Positions 11,325 through 21,780 of a stretch of DNA of 64,000 nucleotides are shown here, piece by piece; the first letter of the stretch is position 1; every line of letters begins with the position of its first letter. The notes beneath the pieces were generated by a model, which did no database searches, was not told where the DNA came from, and saw nothing but the letters and a program-made list of their open reading frames with translations. The translations under genes and the position numbers were made by a program. The DNA comes from Lunularia cruciata. Its lineage: Eukaryota; Streptophyta; Marchantiopsida; Lunulariales; Lunulariaceae. The DNA is taken from positions 53,258,001 through 53,322,000 of the forward strand of contig OX419760.1 in NCBI GenBank assembly GCA_948567375.1. Direction: 5' to 3'.

Positions 11325-11970
11325 GCGGCAATAGAAGTTTGCCAACCCAAGGAATGCTCGTACTCTGCTCACATTCATAGGCCGAGGAATACGTGCAATA
11401 GCCTCCACCTTGGTTTGCTGAACACCAAGTCCTCTGGGGTAGATAGTGTGACCCAAATACTCAACTTGCTCATGGAAGAACCTACACTTCCCAAGATGTA
11501 ATTTGAGTCCATGAGATCTCAACCTCTCAAACACCTCCAACAATTGTCTCTCATGCTCTTCCATAGTAGTGCTATAGACCAAAATGTCATCAATATAGCA
11601 CCAAGAAAAATCAAATCCAGTTAGGATCCTATCCATGACCCTCTAGAACTCAGCAAGAGTGTTCTTTAACCCAAATGGTAAGAACCTCCATGGATATAAC
11701 ACATCCTTGCCGTGAGGATCAATAGCCCAAAATGTTATCTTGGACTTATCCTCCTCTCTGATTGGCAACTGATGATATCCCGCTCAAAGATCCAAAGTAC
11801 CAAAGACCTTTGCATGCCCAATTGCATCAAAAATCTCCTCCGGTGTAGGCATGGCATACCAATAAGCCCTGGTTTGTTGGTTGATAGGATGGTAACCTCC
11901 ACACATCAGCCTATTTGTGTAGTTTCCATGCATATCCTTCTTGGGTGGCATCATTGTCGCTGATGCATAC
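11325..11970 (-). pseudogene. Family B reverse transcriptase fragment (B2)
   Basis: The minus-strand reading holds the RT palm motif WCYIDDILVYSTTMEEHERQ (11205-11636 frame, genuine part from 11325) with the catalytic YIDD. It also holds GHTIYPRGLGV downstream and KKDMHGNYTNRLMCGGYHPI upstream (11784-11970). A stop and frameshift separate the two parts near 11640-11780. The left end is the T1 junction and the right end is the start of A3 at 11971. Confidence 0.8.
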
Positions 11971-12440
11971 TGTGGTACCCACATTTTTCATTTTGGATGA
12001 ATTTTGAAGAAGTGCCTTGCTGAAACCAAATTGAAATCAAATAGAGAAGAAATGAGGGGAAACTTATGTTTTGATCAAATTCAAGGAAGTCACTTTTGTG
12101 TAAGAGAAAGAAGGTCTCGGACTGGATCAGACCCAAAGAAGCTTACTTTGTGTCAGAGGGGGGAAAAACTTGGATCAGACACTGAAGGAGGGCAAACCCA
12201 AAGGAGGGCAAACCCAAAGGAGAAATGGAAGTTGTAGGTCAGGATTCTTGCGGGGGCCTATATCTCAATGACCACTAGTCCAAATCAAGCGTGCTATATT
12301 TTGTTGGAATTGTCTTGTTCAGGGCTTTCCATTGCCACCAAAATTGTAAAGTTTGGAGGTCTGTAGAAGAAGTTACAAGTATTTGAAGTTCTTGGAGTAG
12401 ATGTACTTTGGGTTGAGGTTCTTCGGGTCAATGTGATTTT

Positions 12441-12470
12441 GGACTTCGGACTTCGGACTTCGGACTTCGG
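12441..12470. repeat. Short tandem repeat, 7-bp unit gacttcg
   Basis: Four perfect copies of gacttcg lie inside A3, in a larger stretch rich in cttcgg-type words. A 17-bp duplication (agggcaaacccaaagga) lies near 12188-12222. Confidence 0.75.
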
Positions 12471-12791
12471 GTTTACAGGACTTCAGGTCATGAGACTTTG
12501 CCTCAAGATGAAGATGACTAAATCCAAGGTAGTCGGACCTCGAAGTGCAGTGAAGGTGACTTCGGGAGTTTTGCCAGAGGGATCAGAGGAAGTTAGAGTA
12601 GGGAAAGAAGATAGTTAGGATACCCATGACTTCAATTTCAGTTCTAATTGAAGATTGAACATGAATTAAAGGAGAAGTAGTAGTAGTGAATAAACTCGAA
12701 GTGCAGGATCAGATAGTAAGTGTCTTTGGGTCAGTTACATGAGTGATTAGGGGAAAGTGGGTTACAAATTGAAGGTGTAGATAGTGTATTC

Positions 12792-13106
12792 ATGCTTTCA
12801 ATTACAATTCTTGATGATGACACAGTAGAATTAGTAAAGGAATTGATAGTAGTTAGATCCAAAGTAAAAGAGATAGGAGTGCAAGTGTCTTCAGATTTAA
12901 CATTTGACACTTTAGAGAAGAGTGGGTCGGGAGATAGAGATTTAGAAGGATTACTTGTGATAGGAATTGTAGATCAGAGTGTAGAATTAGTAGAATTGGT
13001 AGAGGAAATAAGAGTTATCAAACCCGAGGATAGAATATTAGGAAGTAAAGTTACTTCAGGTCTGGGTTTGAAAGCCGAGGAAGAAGTAGACCTCGGATCG
13101 GATTAG
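12792..13106 (+). pseudogene. C-terminal remnant of the LTR-encoded protein (A3)
   Basis: The frame carries the conserved tail features of the LTR protein: a TLEKSGSGD motif, QSVELVELVEE, GSKVTSGLGLKAEEEVD and a terminal GSD before TAG at 13104-13106. The N-terminal domain and main coiled coils are missing. It shows that A3 derives from a coding LTR. Confidence 0.7.
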
Positions 13107-13904
13107 AAATTGATTTGAGATTTGAATAAGTAGATATGAAGAGGTGCATTGTCATTTCGGATCTATAGGTTTGTAAAGTTGTTAGGAAGAGGTGCATTAG
13201 GAAAATAATTGTCAATTGCCTCACTATTTAAGAGTGGCATTCACAGTCACATGTTGTTCAATGCTCATTATTTCTGAGAATAGATAAAGCAAAGTGCTAT
13301 GAAGCAGTGCTCGTCGCTTGAGCTTGATTCCGAGTATCAACTTTGTGATTGTGTTTGTGAGTGTTTGGAGAAACTCGAAGTGCAAGTCAGTGTGCTTGTT
13401 GAATGTTGGATTCTATAGCCTTGATCTTCATTCTGTGTGTTTGATCCTGAGTGAAGTGCAATTGAAGCAATGCCTTGACAGATCTGAGAGGAATTGTAGT
13501 GTTGGTAGTATTCTGCATTTGTGAGTGCAGTGCAAAGTTGATGTGAAGCAATTTCAATCAAGGAAGTTGTGCCTTCAGTGGAGGAGTGGAACACAATTCT
13601 GAGGCGAAGTCGTTTTGGAGTGAAGTGCCATTTTTGGGAGAGCCTGAATCATCACAATCAAGATTGTTTGGAAAGATTTGATAGAGTTGTGATTAAGGAG
13701 TGTTAATTTGTGACAAGACTGCAAATCAGTGCTTGTTACTCTCTTTCAAGTGTGGTTTCTACCTGAGAGATTAAAGATGCAACCAAGAAGAACTGCAAGT
13801 GTTACTGTTTGACTTTGTATTTGACCAATTCTGATTAGTATCTCTATGGGAACGAACTTTACTTACCTGATTACCGCAAAAGTGATATTTGCCGGGTTGT
13901 CACA

Positions 13905-14325
13905 TGATTTTTGGCACCATTGCCGGGGATACAATTGTCAGGAGTGGAAGAATACAAAGTGTTGTTTTCACCAATTTCAATGCATTCAAGAACAAAAGTG
14001 CCAAAAAAGCAATAAGAATACAAGGAGATTGAGAAGAAATGCTCAAGAACTTCAAGAGCACCAAGAGAAAGAAGACTTTTAAGCCCTTGAGAGAAAAATA
14101 GTTGAAAATTTCCAATATCACCGCAATCCAACGATTGAAGAATCATAACATGGAAAGATGTTGGAGATTTTTTTTTTGACCAACCAAGGTTGGTGACACC
14201 AAACCCAATTCAGAAGGTTTCAAATGTAGCCCAAGAGAAGACTGTTCAAGAATTAAATCAAGATTCGAAGAAGTCTACTTCCTCTGAGGAGTCAGACAAG
14301 GAATCATGTTTTTGGAGTGAGTTGG
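13905..14325 (+). other. Remnant of the internal region behind A3 (421 bp), with PBS
   Basis: The PBS tggcaccattgccgggga lies at 13912-13929 and matches the plant tRNA-Asp 3' end at 16 of 18 positions by my reading. The leader then shares ggagtggaagaatacaaag with the leader of A4. No gag is left. From about 14090 to 14325 I recognise nothing. No polypurine tract precedes A4 at 14326, so A4 is better read as an insertion into the A3 element than as its 3' LTR. Confidence 0.6.
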
Positions 14326-14710
14326 TGTACTGCCCACATTTTTGTTTTATTTTCAGAATAAAGGAGAAAAAGTGTATAGAGAAGCTGGATTGCGCCTGTA
14401 TGGCCGAAGAAGGTAAAGAAAAGAGTCTTCGGGTTGAAACCCGAAGTAAAGTGACTTCGGGTCATAAGGTGAAGTACTCGGAAATGCCCTATTAGCATAC
14501 AATACGAAGTAAATTGTCTTCGGATTGGGGGGAGCTCAACCCGAGGCGAAGACAATCTAACAACCTTTCGTCCGGGCAAGAAATTCAAGAAGGGGCCGTT
14601 TCAAAACGGGCGGCTCATACGCGCGAAGGTTGATTGACAGTGACAGGTGCATGCCGGAGGTGTGATTTCTTGGTAGAAACTCAAAGTGACAAAAGACCAA
14701 GAAGTGCAAC

Positions 14711-14720
14711 TCTATAAAAA
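14711..14720 (+). promoter_or_regulatory. TATA box upstream of the LTR-encoded ORF (A4)
   Basis: tctataaaaa lies in the context gtgcaactctataaaaattg. The same context is kept in A5 (about 23957), in A2 (minus, about 4130) and in A7 (minus, 42161-42170). It lies about 165 bp before the MGGGKK start and only about 20-25 bp before an upstream ATG. A transcript starting at the usual distance would favour the MGGGKK start. Confidence 0.55.
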
Positions 14721-14875
14721 TTGAAACTACAACGACGAAATGTCGAGCAATTTTCCTTTGCCGTTGAAGAGTAGTCTTGTAGGTGATCGGGGAAAGGGAA
14801 ATAGAGTTGGGCTTGTGTTAGTGCGCAAGGGAGAAGTCGTGAGAGTAAAATTGAGAGAGTGAGAAAGTAGAAGAG

Positions 14876-17305
14876 ATGGGAGGAGGAAAGAAGAACTCCA
14901 AATTCACAGTGAGAAATCATGCAATTCGGAGATTAGATGTAGTAGCGAGGATCAAAGTCTTGAGCCGACTTCGGATCACATTTCTGGCATGGAACTGGAA
15001 CGTAAGTTTTCCAGGATTCATGATAGAAATCATCGAGAGTAAGTGTCTTGATGGACCCAAGGAAGAAAGGAAGAGAGGAAATCCGGCTCGCTGGACAAAG
15101 TCGGATTGGAGACTCGTACTCGGGAAGGAGGCAGGCTCGGAGCAGGGAGCCACGTTCCTGGGGAAAGGAGAGATAGCCCAAGAAACTCAGGAGGTGAGAG
15201 ATGCCTTCTTGTCAAAGAGAACAAAGAATGGGTACAAGGTAGAAAGTTATAAAGACCCTGTCAAGAGAGGAATTGTGAGTGCTTTGATGGCAATCCTAAA
15301 GCCGGAGAGAACAACATATGTGATGAAACACCAAGCGGTGTTCTTTCACAAATTGTTTGCAGGAGAACCAATTAATTGGGCAAGGTGTTTTCACAGGAGA
15401 ACAAGGCAGATGGTGTGGAATCTGCGAGATAAGTCGCCTCCACATTATATTGTGCCGTTTGTAGCGCATTTCTACCTCGGATTCAATTTGCTGAACTCGG
15501 CGGAGCGGAATTGGATGGTGTCGCACTTCCATCCGGATGTGCGAAAGGAGGTTGATGTCGAGGAGCAGCAATACATTTTGCAAATCCGGAGCACGGACAA
15601 TTACTACGCAAAGACAGGGAAAAATGTGGAGGTCATAGTAAGTACCCCGACAAAGAAGAGGACTCGGCAAGCAGAAGCCGAAGAAAACAAGAAACCTCAG
15701 AAGATGCAGAGAAGTAACCCGAGGCAAGGAATGGTGGTAATTGAGTCAGAAGATGAAGACTCAGAAGGCGAGGCCGAGCTCAAGATGGAGGACTCGGAGC
15801 ATGAGGAGGAACCTGAGCTTACACTGCAGAGCGGAGATACGAGCAGTGATAGTGAGGACGGTGGAGAAATGACCTCGGCGCCAATGGCTGAAGAATATGA
15901 AGAAGAAGTGCAGGCCGAGGTAGAAGCCGAAGACAATACAGCGCTGGAATACAAAGTACCGGTGCCAGAGGAGAAGAAGATTGTAGTGCAGCGAGGAGTT
16001 CACCCGCGACATAAGGCGAAGTGTGAGGCGGGACCAAGTCGAGTGAAGACAGAGGTAGAAGAAAGCTTGGGCAGTGAGGCATCAATCCCGATACAAAGAC
16101 TCCAGAGAAGAAAGCAAGTATTGGGAGAACACGAGGAGAGAAGAGAGACCCCTCCAAGGGAGGAAGAAGTTGCCAGTGATGGAGTGGAGTACCTACGAGA
16201 GGTAGTGTGCCCGCTGCTAGTAAAGTTGGAGCAAAAGAAGAAGGAGATGCAGTTGACTTGTCCCAAGACTGTACTGTAAGTGGTAGCAAGATTAGAAGAA
16301 GAAAACTCAAAGTTGAAGAGGAGTGTAACCCAAGGTGAGGAGGAGAGAAAAGTATTGCGAGTGGAGGCAGTAGAGAGAAGTCAGGTAATTGAAGACCTGA
16401 AGAGAGAAGTGATCTATCGAGAGGATCTTGCAAGGAAGAGTGATATTGCAAGGGAAAGACAGGTAGCTGAATCCGAAATCTTGAAGCAACATTTTGCTGA
16501 TTCAAGAGTAGAGCTTATCCATGCTATGGTGAGTATAGCATCGAAGGATCAAGAGCTCGATAGAGTGATGGAAAGTATGGAGGAGAAGAAGTAACTCTGG
16601 CAACGAGAGTTGGCTACGAGATATAGAGAAGAAGAGAGATTACGAGAGTTACTTCGTAATCAGGAAGAGAAGGTTGAACAAAAGGAGAAAGAGAAGGAAG
16701 CGGTGAAAGCCAAGTTCGAGGAAGAGTTGGCGATGTATAGAGAGGAATGGCTTGCGGATCGGGAACGAGAAAGGAAGAGAAGATTGGAGCCATTGAAGGA
16801 GATAGTTCTCAGAGTAAATGCGATGTTAAGTACAGAAGCCAACGTTCAAATTGAAGAAGTGCGTCTGCACGAGTTGAAGTTGTTGGTGCAAGAGACGAGG
16901 CGAAGACAAGCGAAGGACACGGAGATGAATGCCTTGTTAATAAAATTAAGAACTCATGTAGATAGAAAGGTGTTGGAAGTAGAGGATAACATTTCCATTA
17001 GATTAGACTTAGTGAAGGTAGAGCTAGAAAAACTTCGGAAAGATGTTAAAGCAAAACCCGAAGTAGATAACATAGGAGTCCAAATGTCTTTGGAGTTGCA
17101 ATCAGAGACATTAGAGAAGAGTGGGTCAGGAGATAAGGAGTTAGATAGATTACCCACTAGTGAAATTTCAGATCAGGAAAGAGAATTGCTGGAATTGGTA
17201 GAAGAAGTAGAAGATCTGAAACTCGAGGACAGATTAGTAGGAAGTAAAGTTACTTCGGGTTTGGGTTTGAAAGCCGAGGACAAAGTAGACATCGGATCGG
17301 ATTAG
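14876..17305 (+). pseudogene. LTR-encoded acidic coiled-coil protein (A4, most complete)
   Basis: A single frame of 2430 nt (809 codons) is broken by only two stops: TAA at 16277-16279 and TAA at 16592-16594. Both stand where other copies have CAA. Residues 1-250 form a folded-looking domain (start MGGGKKNSKF, then FLAWNWNVSFPGFM, EPINWARCFH, PPHYIVPFVAHFYLG). Residues 255-285 are basic (TKKRTRQ, possible nuclear signal) and 285-400 very acidic. Residues 440-730 are heptad-rich coiled coil (RLEEEN, RVELIHAM, EEKVEQKEKEKE), and the tail ends VDIGSD. An upstream ATG at 14740 would add about 46 residues but has a 2-nt deletion here. No enzymatic motif is seen. The protein is unrelated to gag, protease, RT or integrase. 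Confidence 0.82.
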
Positions 17306-17420
17306 TAACCGATTTGAGATTTGAAGGGGCAGATATGAAGAGGTGCATTGTCATTTTGGATCTGCAGGTTAGAACAGTTGTGGTAGAACGGTATAGTTGT
17401 TAGAACTGTCGATTGCTTCA

Positions 17421-17430
17421 CTATTTAAGA
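17421..17430 (+). promoter_or_regulatory. Second TATA-like motif in the A4 LTR
   Basis: ctatttaaga with flanks gcttcactatttaagagtgg is kept in nearly every family A copy. It lies downstream of the ORF and 668 bp before the LTR end. It is the likelier promoter for full-length element RNA, leaving the ORF in U3. Confidence 0.4.
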
Positions 17431-18104
17431 GTGGCATTTGCAGGAAAATGTTGTTCAGTGCTCATTATTTTTGAGAATAGATAAAGCAAAGTGCTGTGAA
17501 GCAATGCTCATCGCTTGAGCTTGATTCCGAGTATCAACTTTATGATTGAGTTTGTGAATGTTTGGAGAAATTTGAAGTGCAAGTCAGAGTGTTTGTTGGA
17601 TGTTGGATTCCATAGCCTTGATCTTCATTCTGTGTGTTTGATCCTAAGTGAAGTGCAATTGAAGCAATGCCTTGACAGATCTGAGAGGAATTGTAGCGTT
17701 GGTAGTATTATGCATTTGTGAGTGCAGTGCAAAGTTGATGTGAAGCAATTTTGATCGAGGAAGTTGTGCCTTCAGTAGAGGGGTAGAACACAATTCTGAG
17801 ACAAAGTCGTTTTGCAGTGAAGTGCCATCTTCGGGAGAGCCTGAATCATCACAATCAAGATTGTTTGGAAAGATTTGATGGAGTTGTGATTAAGAAGTGT
17901 GAATTCGTGACAAGATTGCGAATCAGTGCTTGTTACTCTCTTCTGGGTGTGGTTTCTACCTAAGAGATTAAAGACGCAATCAAGAAGAACTAAATTGTTA
18001 CTTTGCTTTGTATTTGACCTATTCTGACTCGTTTCTATACGGGAACAAACTTTACTTACCCAATTACCACAAAAGTGATATTTGCCGGGTTGTCACATGA
18101 TTTT

Positions 18105-18122
18105 TGGCGCCGCTGCCGGGGG
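18105..18122 (+). other. Primer-binding site of the A4 element (tRNA-Asp type)
   Basis: tggcgccgctgccggggg starts 7 bp after the LTR end. It matches the complement of the plant tRNA-Asp 3' end at 16 of 18 positions. A5 has a weaker version at 35707-35724. Confidence 0.75.
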
Positions 18123-18185
18123 TACAAATCTTGGAAGTGGAAGAATACAAAGCCAAATTGGAAACTGGGTAGGAACGCAATATGA

Positions 18186-20405
18186 ATGTCTGCATTGAGA
18201 GAACAATGGGAGGAGAGAGCTCAAAGACGAGCACTTCAGCGTGAAGAAAACAAACATTTGAACATCCCATCCATTGTTGACAAAACTGAACAAGAGGCGT
18301 CGGAGTTTCAACTTCTTCACGAAGTACAAGAAGCCCTGCAAGAACTTGACCACAAGAAACATGAAGGCGGTTGGCAAGGCTACTTCGCATCTCCCTCTTC
18401 TTCCAAGAAGAAGAAAGAATCAAGTGGGCAAACATATGCATTGCGGCCCAATACACCAACTTCCCCTAGAGCTGTAAAGGAAGTTGTTTCCTTGAAGACC
18501 TTTGTTTGAGAAAAGACAGCAAGAACACTTTCTGAAGACGAGTGTCAACATCTTCTACAAACGATTCCCCGGTTGTCCCGAAGGAATTTTGAAGAACCAA
18601 TCAAAGGTGTTGATCCTGAATCTTCCACTCGGGTTGAAGTCGACACCCTCATAGAAGAAATTGTCGAAGAAGACTCCACCTTGAACTTGACAAATTGGAA
18701 TCCCTGGGCTGACAACACGACGTCAATTCCAGCCAATCCTTCAGTTCCGTCAAGTTCCACATTACCTCAGCCAATCCCAATGACTTTGCTCCCTATCACC
18801 CGACATGCCTATCAAAAGTAGAAGGGGACAGAACAAGATGAAGACCCCGATGAATTCATTGAAGAATTTGAAGTCATCTCCTTCACTAACAAGGAGCATG
18901 ACTCGGCGGATTGATTGAGAATTTTCCCAAGTTTGCTCCGCAAGAAAGCTCGGAGCTGGTACACCCATGTGACCCAAAAGGGGTTTGTACCAGCGGACTG
19001 GGCAGACTTGAGAAACAACTTCCTGGAATGATTTCGGGAAGTTGATTACGATACGAGTGTCTTTGCGGCACTCATCGATTTGGACCGTGGCAAGAAGGAG
19101 AAGTTGAGAGACTACTCCGAGCGGTTCCTGGCACTACTGAACCGAGTTCCCAAGCAATCGAGGGTGGTGGGTTACTCCGATGCCCAAGCCATTACCTGGT
19201 TCCTCGGGAGCCTTTCACCGGAGATACAAATCTTTGCCAGGGAGAGGAATGTAACTTCCCTGGACAAAGTACTCAAACATGTCGCTCGTTATGAAGCGGC
19301 CCACTCTCACTCTGCCGGTAACCGGAGAAATCAGGAGAAGAAAGGCAAGAAGCCTAGAAGAAGAGCTTCATGCAGTACCTCCCCTTCTTCGGACGAATCC
19401 TCCACAACTTTGAGCTCTTCTTCAAAATCCAAAGAAGAATCCAAGCCAAGACGAGTCAAAAGACGTGGAGGCAAGAAACCAATGACTCCTCCAGCCAAGA
19501 GTGTACATAAGGCGGATACAAAGCTGGATGCCCTCATCAAGGAGTTTTCAGATTTCAAGATCCAGATGATTGGGGCCAAGGACCAAAGGAAGGCCCCAGC
19601 ATTTGGATGATCTAATGTGTGGTGCACCGCATGTGGCAAATCCGGCCACGCCAACACAAAATGCAATACTTGTAATGCATTCCCAGTGCAGCAAATTGAT
19701 TGGGTTCCGGGATGGAACCAAGACGAGGACGAGGAGGCTATGTACCAAACTCAGGAGGTACAACCTCAAGCAAGCACATCGTATCAAGGTCCGAGGTTTG
19801 GACCTAGGGAGTATAACCCCAATACTCCTCCACGAAGACCACCAATGAGCAACCAAAATTGGCCTTTGAATGTTGCACCCGGAGCCTGTTATAATTGTGG
19901 CTCAATGGGACATTGGTCCCCAAACTGTCCCGAGCCAAGAAGGCAAATTGGGTACGTTCCCCTGTGCAGAAACTGTAAAGGAACGGGGCATACGGGCAAC
20001 CAATGCCCTCACCCACCGAACCCAAAGCCGCCTGTAAAGTATGTACAGACCCCCGCTAAGCGTGCAACACTTCAGCCGAAGGGGGATACAAATGTAAATT
20101 GCATAACTCTTGAGGAAGAAAGACCTCAAGAAGGGAGTCCGGCCTCAGAAGGAGAATGGCCGGATCTTGAAATTTTGAAGGTTGAGGCATGCTCCAGCAA
20201 GAAGAAGCGTGATCCCAAAGAACTAAGTACAACCTCTTTGTCCTCCCGAAAGGCGAAGACACTTCGCCCAAAAGCCATTCTTTTGGCCAAGGAGGAAAAG
20301 ATCCTTGCAAAAGCCAAAGCTAAAGCCTTGCAGAAAGAATTAAAGGGGCATTACTCAGGACTCGGGAACTTAGTTTGGAAGAAGAGACAAAGACAAAGTC
20401 TCTAA
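18186..20405 (+). pseudogene. gag of the A4 element, with three zinc knuckles
   Basis: The gag frame is broken by stops near 18507, 18820, 18914, 19029 and 19608. The capsid-like region is at 18830-19300 (RSWYTHVTQKGF, YSERFLALLNRVPKQS, AQAITWFLGSLSPEIQ). It is followed by a basic and serine-rich linker, then three CX2CX4HX4C knuckles: CTACGKSGHANTKC (about 19624), CYNCGSMGHWSPNC (about 19887) and CRNCKGTGHTGNQC (about 19972). The C-terminal part is lysine-rich. Gag packages the RNA genome into virus-like particles. Most plant Ty3/gypsy gags have one or two knuckles. Confidence 0.8.
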
Positions 20406-20455
20406 TTTTTCTGGCGGACATTCGATCCGAAGTAAAGGGTCTGATCTAAGCCGAG

Positions 20456-21780
20456 GTGGGCCAACCTGAGGAACCTCAGGTTAAGGCCATCAGCAAGCCT
20501 GTCACCATTTTGAAGCGTCTCAAAGTCAAGAGGGAACATGGAGAGACTTCGGACCCAAAGCCAAAGACGAAGACGGTCAAATTGGGAGGAGTTTCCCAAT
20601 ATGATATTATAGCCGATCTGGCCACCACAAATGCCAACATTACATTCAAGCAATTGTGGGAAGATAACAAGCTGTACAAGAGACAACTTAATTTGGCCCT
20701 CAAGAAGGTGAGGTCGATGTCAAAGAAGGACCTGCCGGCTATTTATCGTATTGAACAAGAAGATTTGGGATCTCCCAAGGTAGACGCGAAGATTGCAAGG
20801 TGCATGATCACATCGATACCCATTGACTCTAGGTCCGGTGTGAATGTCATGACCAAAGATACTGCAAATTGACTCAGATTTCATACGTTTGAACCCACAC
20901 CCCGAGTTTTGAAGTTTGCAGACCAAACCAGGAGACGGCCATTAGGCATGCTGTCAAACATTACCACGATCATTGGAGGGGTACCCTTCAAGTTGAATTA
21001 CATCGTGTTGCGACCAGTGACAAAAACTGGTTACCCTCTGTTGATTGGCAAACCCTGGTTGTACAGTGCCCAAGTTGTAGTGGATTGGCACCACCAGAAG
21101 TTAAGATTCAAGGACATTTCGTCCGAAGAGCAGAAGCTGGTGATTGTGAGTTGGACAAAGGTTCCCCATCTTGGGGAAACCAGTTCATTGGAAGAGGAGG
21201 AAAAATCCGAAGACTCATTGTCTTTGTCCTCAGACGAATCCAAAGATGAAGTCCAAGTTAATTACTTGGAATGCTACGAGGTGGATGTTGAAGATGAAGA
21301 TCCATATGACCTCGCCTCGGGTGAACCTGACTTGGAGGGAGGGGGTTTGATGGCCGCTTGCCTCGGGTTAAGCCGAGTAAGCCACGTTGAAGGAGTCATC
21401 AACCCCAATGACTGTCAAGATGTGTTACTAACTGAAGGAAAAATTTTAAAAATCTCGAAGACAGTTACTTTGGAGGAGTTGGTAGGATACACTACCCTGT
21501 TTATAGAGTTCCAAGATGTATTCGCCTGGTCGATTGATCAAATGCCGGGTATTTCATGAGAATTTGGAGAACACCGGATTGGTCTGGTTGAAGGTGCAGT
21601 TCTGGTTTGGCAACGACAATACCGCCTAAACCCGAAGTACTCGCTTTTGGTGAAAGATGAAATCGACAAGTACTTAGGGGCCGGAATCATCTTCCCTATC
21701 TTGAGCAGTGAATGGGTCTCCCCCATCGTCATTGTCCCAAAGAAGAAAACAGGGAAGATCCGAGTGTGCCAAGGATATGC
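20456..21780 (+). pseudogene. pol of the A4 element: protease and start of reverse transcriptase
   Basis: A frame at 20456-20872 leads into a retropepsin whose active site reads IDSRSGVNVM, where D-S/T-G-S/A is expected, so the glycine is lost. The protease continues at 20909-21150 (VLKFADQT, YPLLIGKPWL). An acidic linker follows, then the RT N-terminus (LLVKDEIDKYLGAGII, WVSPIVIVPKKKTGKIRVC) to about 21775. There the sequence switches without homology into copy A10. RT palm, RNase H and integrase are absent. Stops lie at 20870 and 21557. Confidence 0.75.

Larger units (their letters stand above)
5696..11970 (-). mobile_element. Family B Ty3/gypsy retrotransposon B2 (5' truncated, carries element T1)
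   Basis: The order on the minus strand is reverse transcriptase (11970-11325), RNase H (8679-8220), integrase (about 8150-6700), PHD finger (6660-6520), a 3' untranslated part, the polypurine tract and the terminal repeat. It is split by element T1 at 8680-11324. Its 5' half (gag, protease, 5' LTR) is missing because the LTR of A3 abuts the reverse transcriptase at 11971. The intact version of the T1 target can be seen in B3 near 62138-62152. Confidence 0.8.
11971..13904 (+). mobile_element. Family A-type LTR, shortened copy A3
   Basis: This starts TGTGGTACCCACATTTTTC at 11971 and ends GCCGGGTTGTCACA at 13904. It is followed directly by a tRNA-Asp-type primer-binding site, so it acted as a 5' LTR. 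At 1934 bp it is about half of A4: the N-terminal and central coding parts are absent and only the C-terminal ORF piece and the 3' segment (from about 13090) are recognisable. The TGTGGTACC start is shared with the A' element at 44773 and differs from the TGTGGTGCC start of A4, A5 and A7. It interrupts the B2 reverse transcriptase. Confidence 0.75.
14326..18097 (+). mobile_element. Family A giant LTR, full-length copy A4 (5' LTR)
   Basis: This is the best complete family A LTR on the plus strand, 3772 bp. It runs from TGTACTGCCCACATTTTTG (consensus TGTGGTGCCCACA) to GGGTTGTCACA. It is followed after 7 bp by a tRNA-Asp PBS and then gag, so this is a 5' LTR. Its length agrees with the solo LTR A7 (3768 bp without the inserted C LTR). 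The LTR contains a TATA box (14711), a coding region (14876-17305) and a second TATA-like motif (17421). LTRs of this size carrying a long ORF are rare. Confidence 0.88.

Noticed and set aside
14876-17305. A host SMC or myosin-like coiled-coil gene captured once
   Set aside because: The frame occurs in many copies bounded by the same LTR ends, including a solo LTR with target duplication, so it belongs to the LTR. No ATPase motif is present.
11971-18097. A3 and A4 as the LTR pair of one element
   Set aside because: They differ in start sequence, length and coding content, no polypurine tract precedes A4, and A4 is followed by its own PBS and gag.
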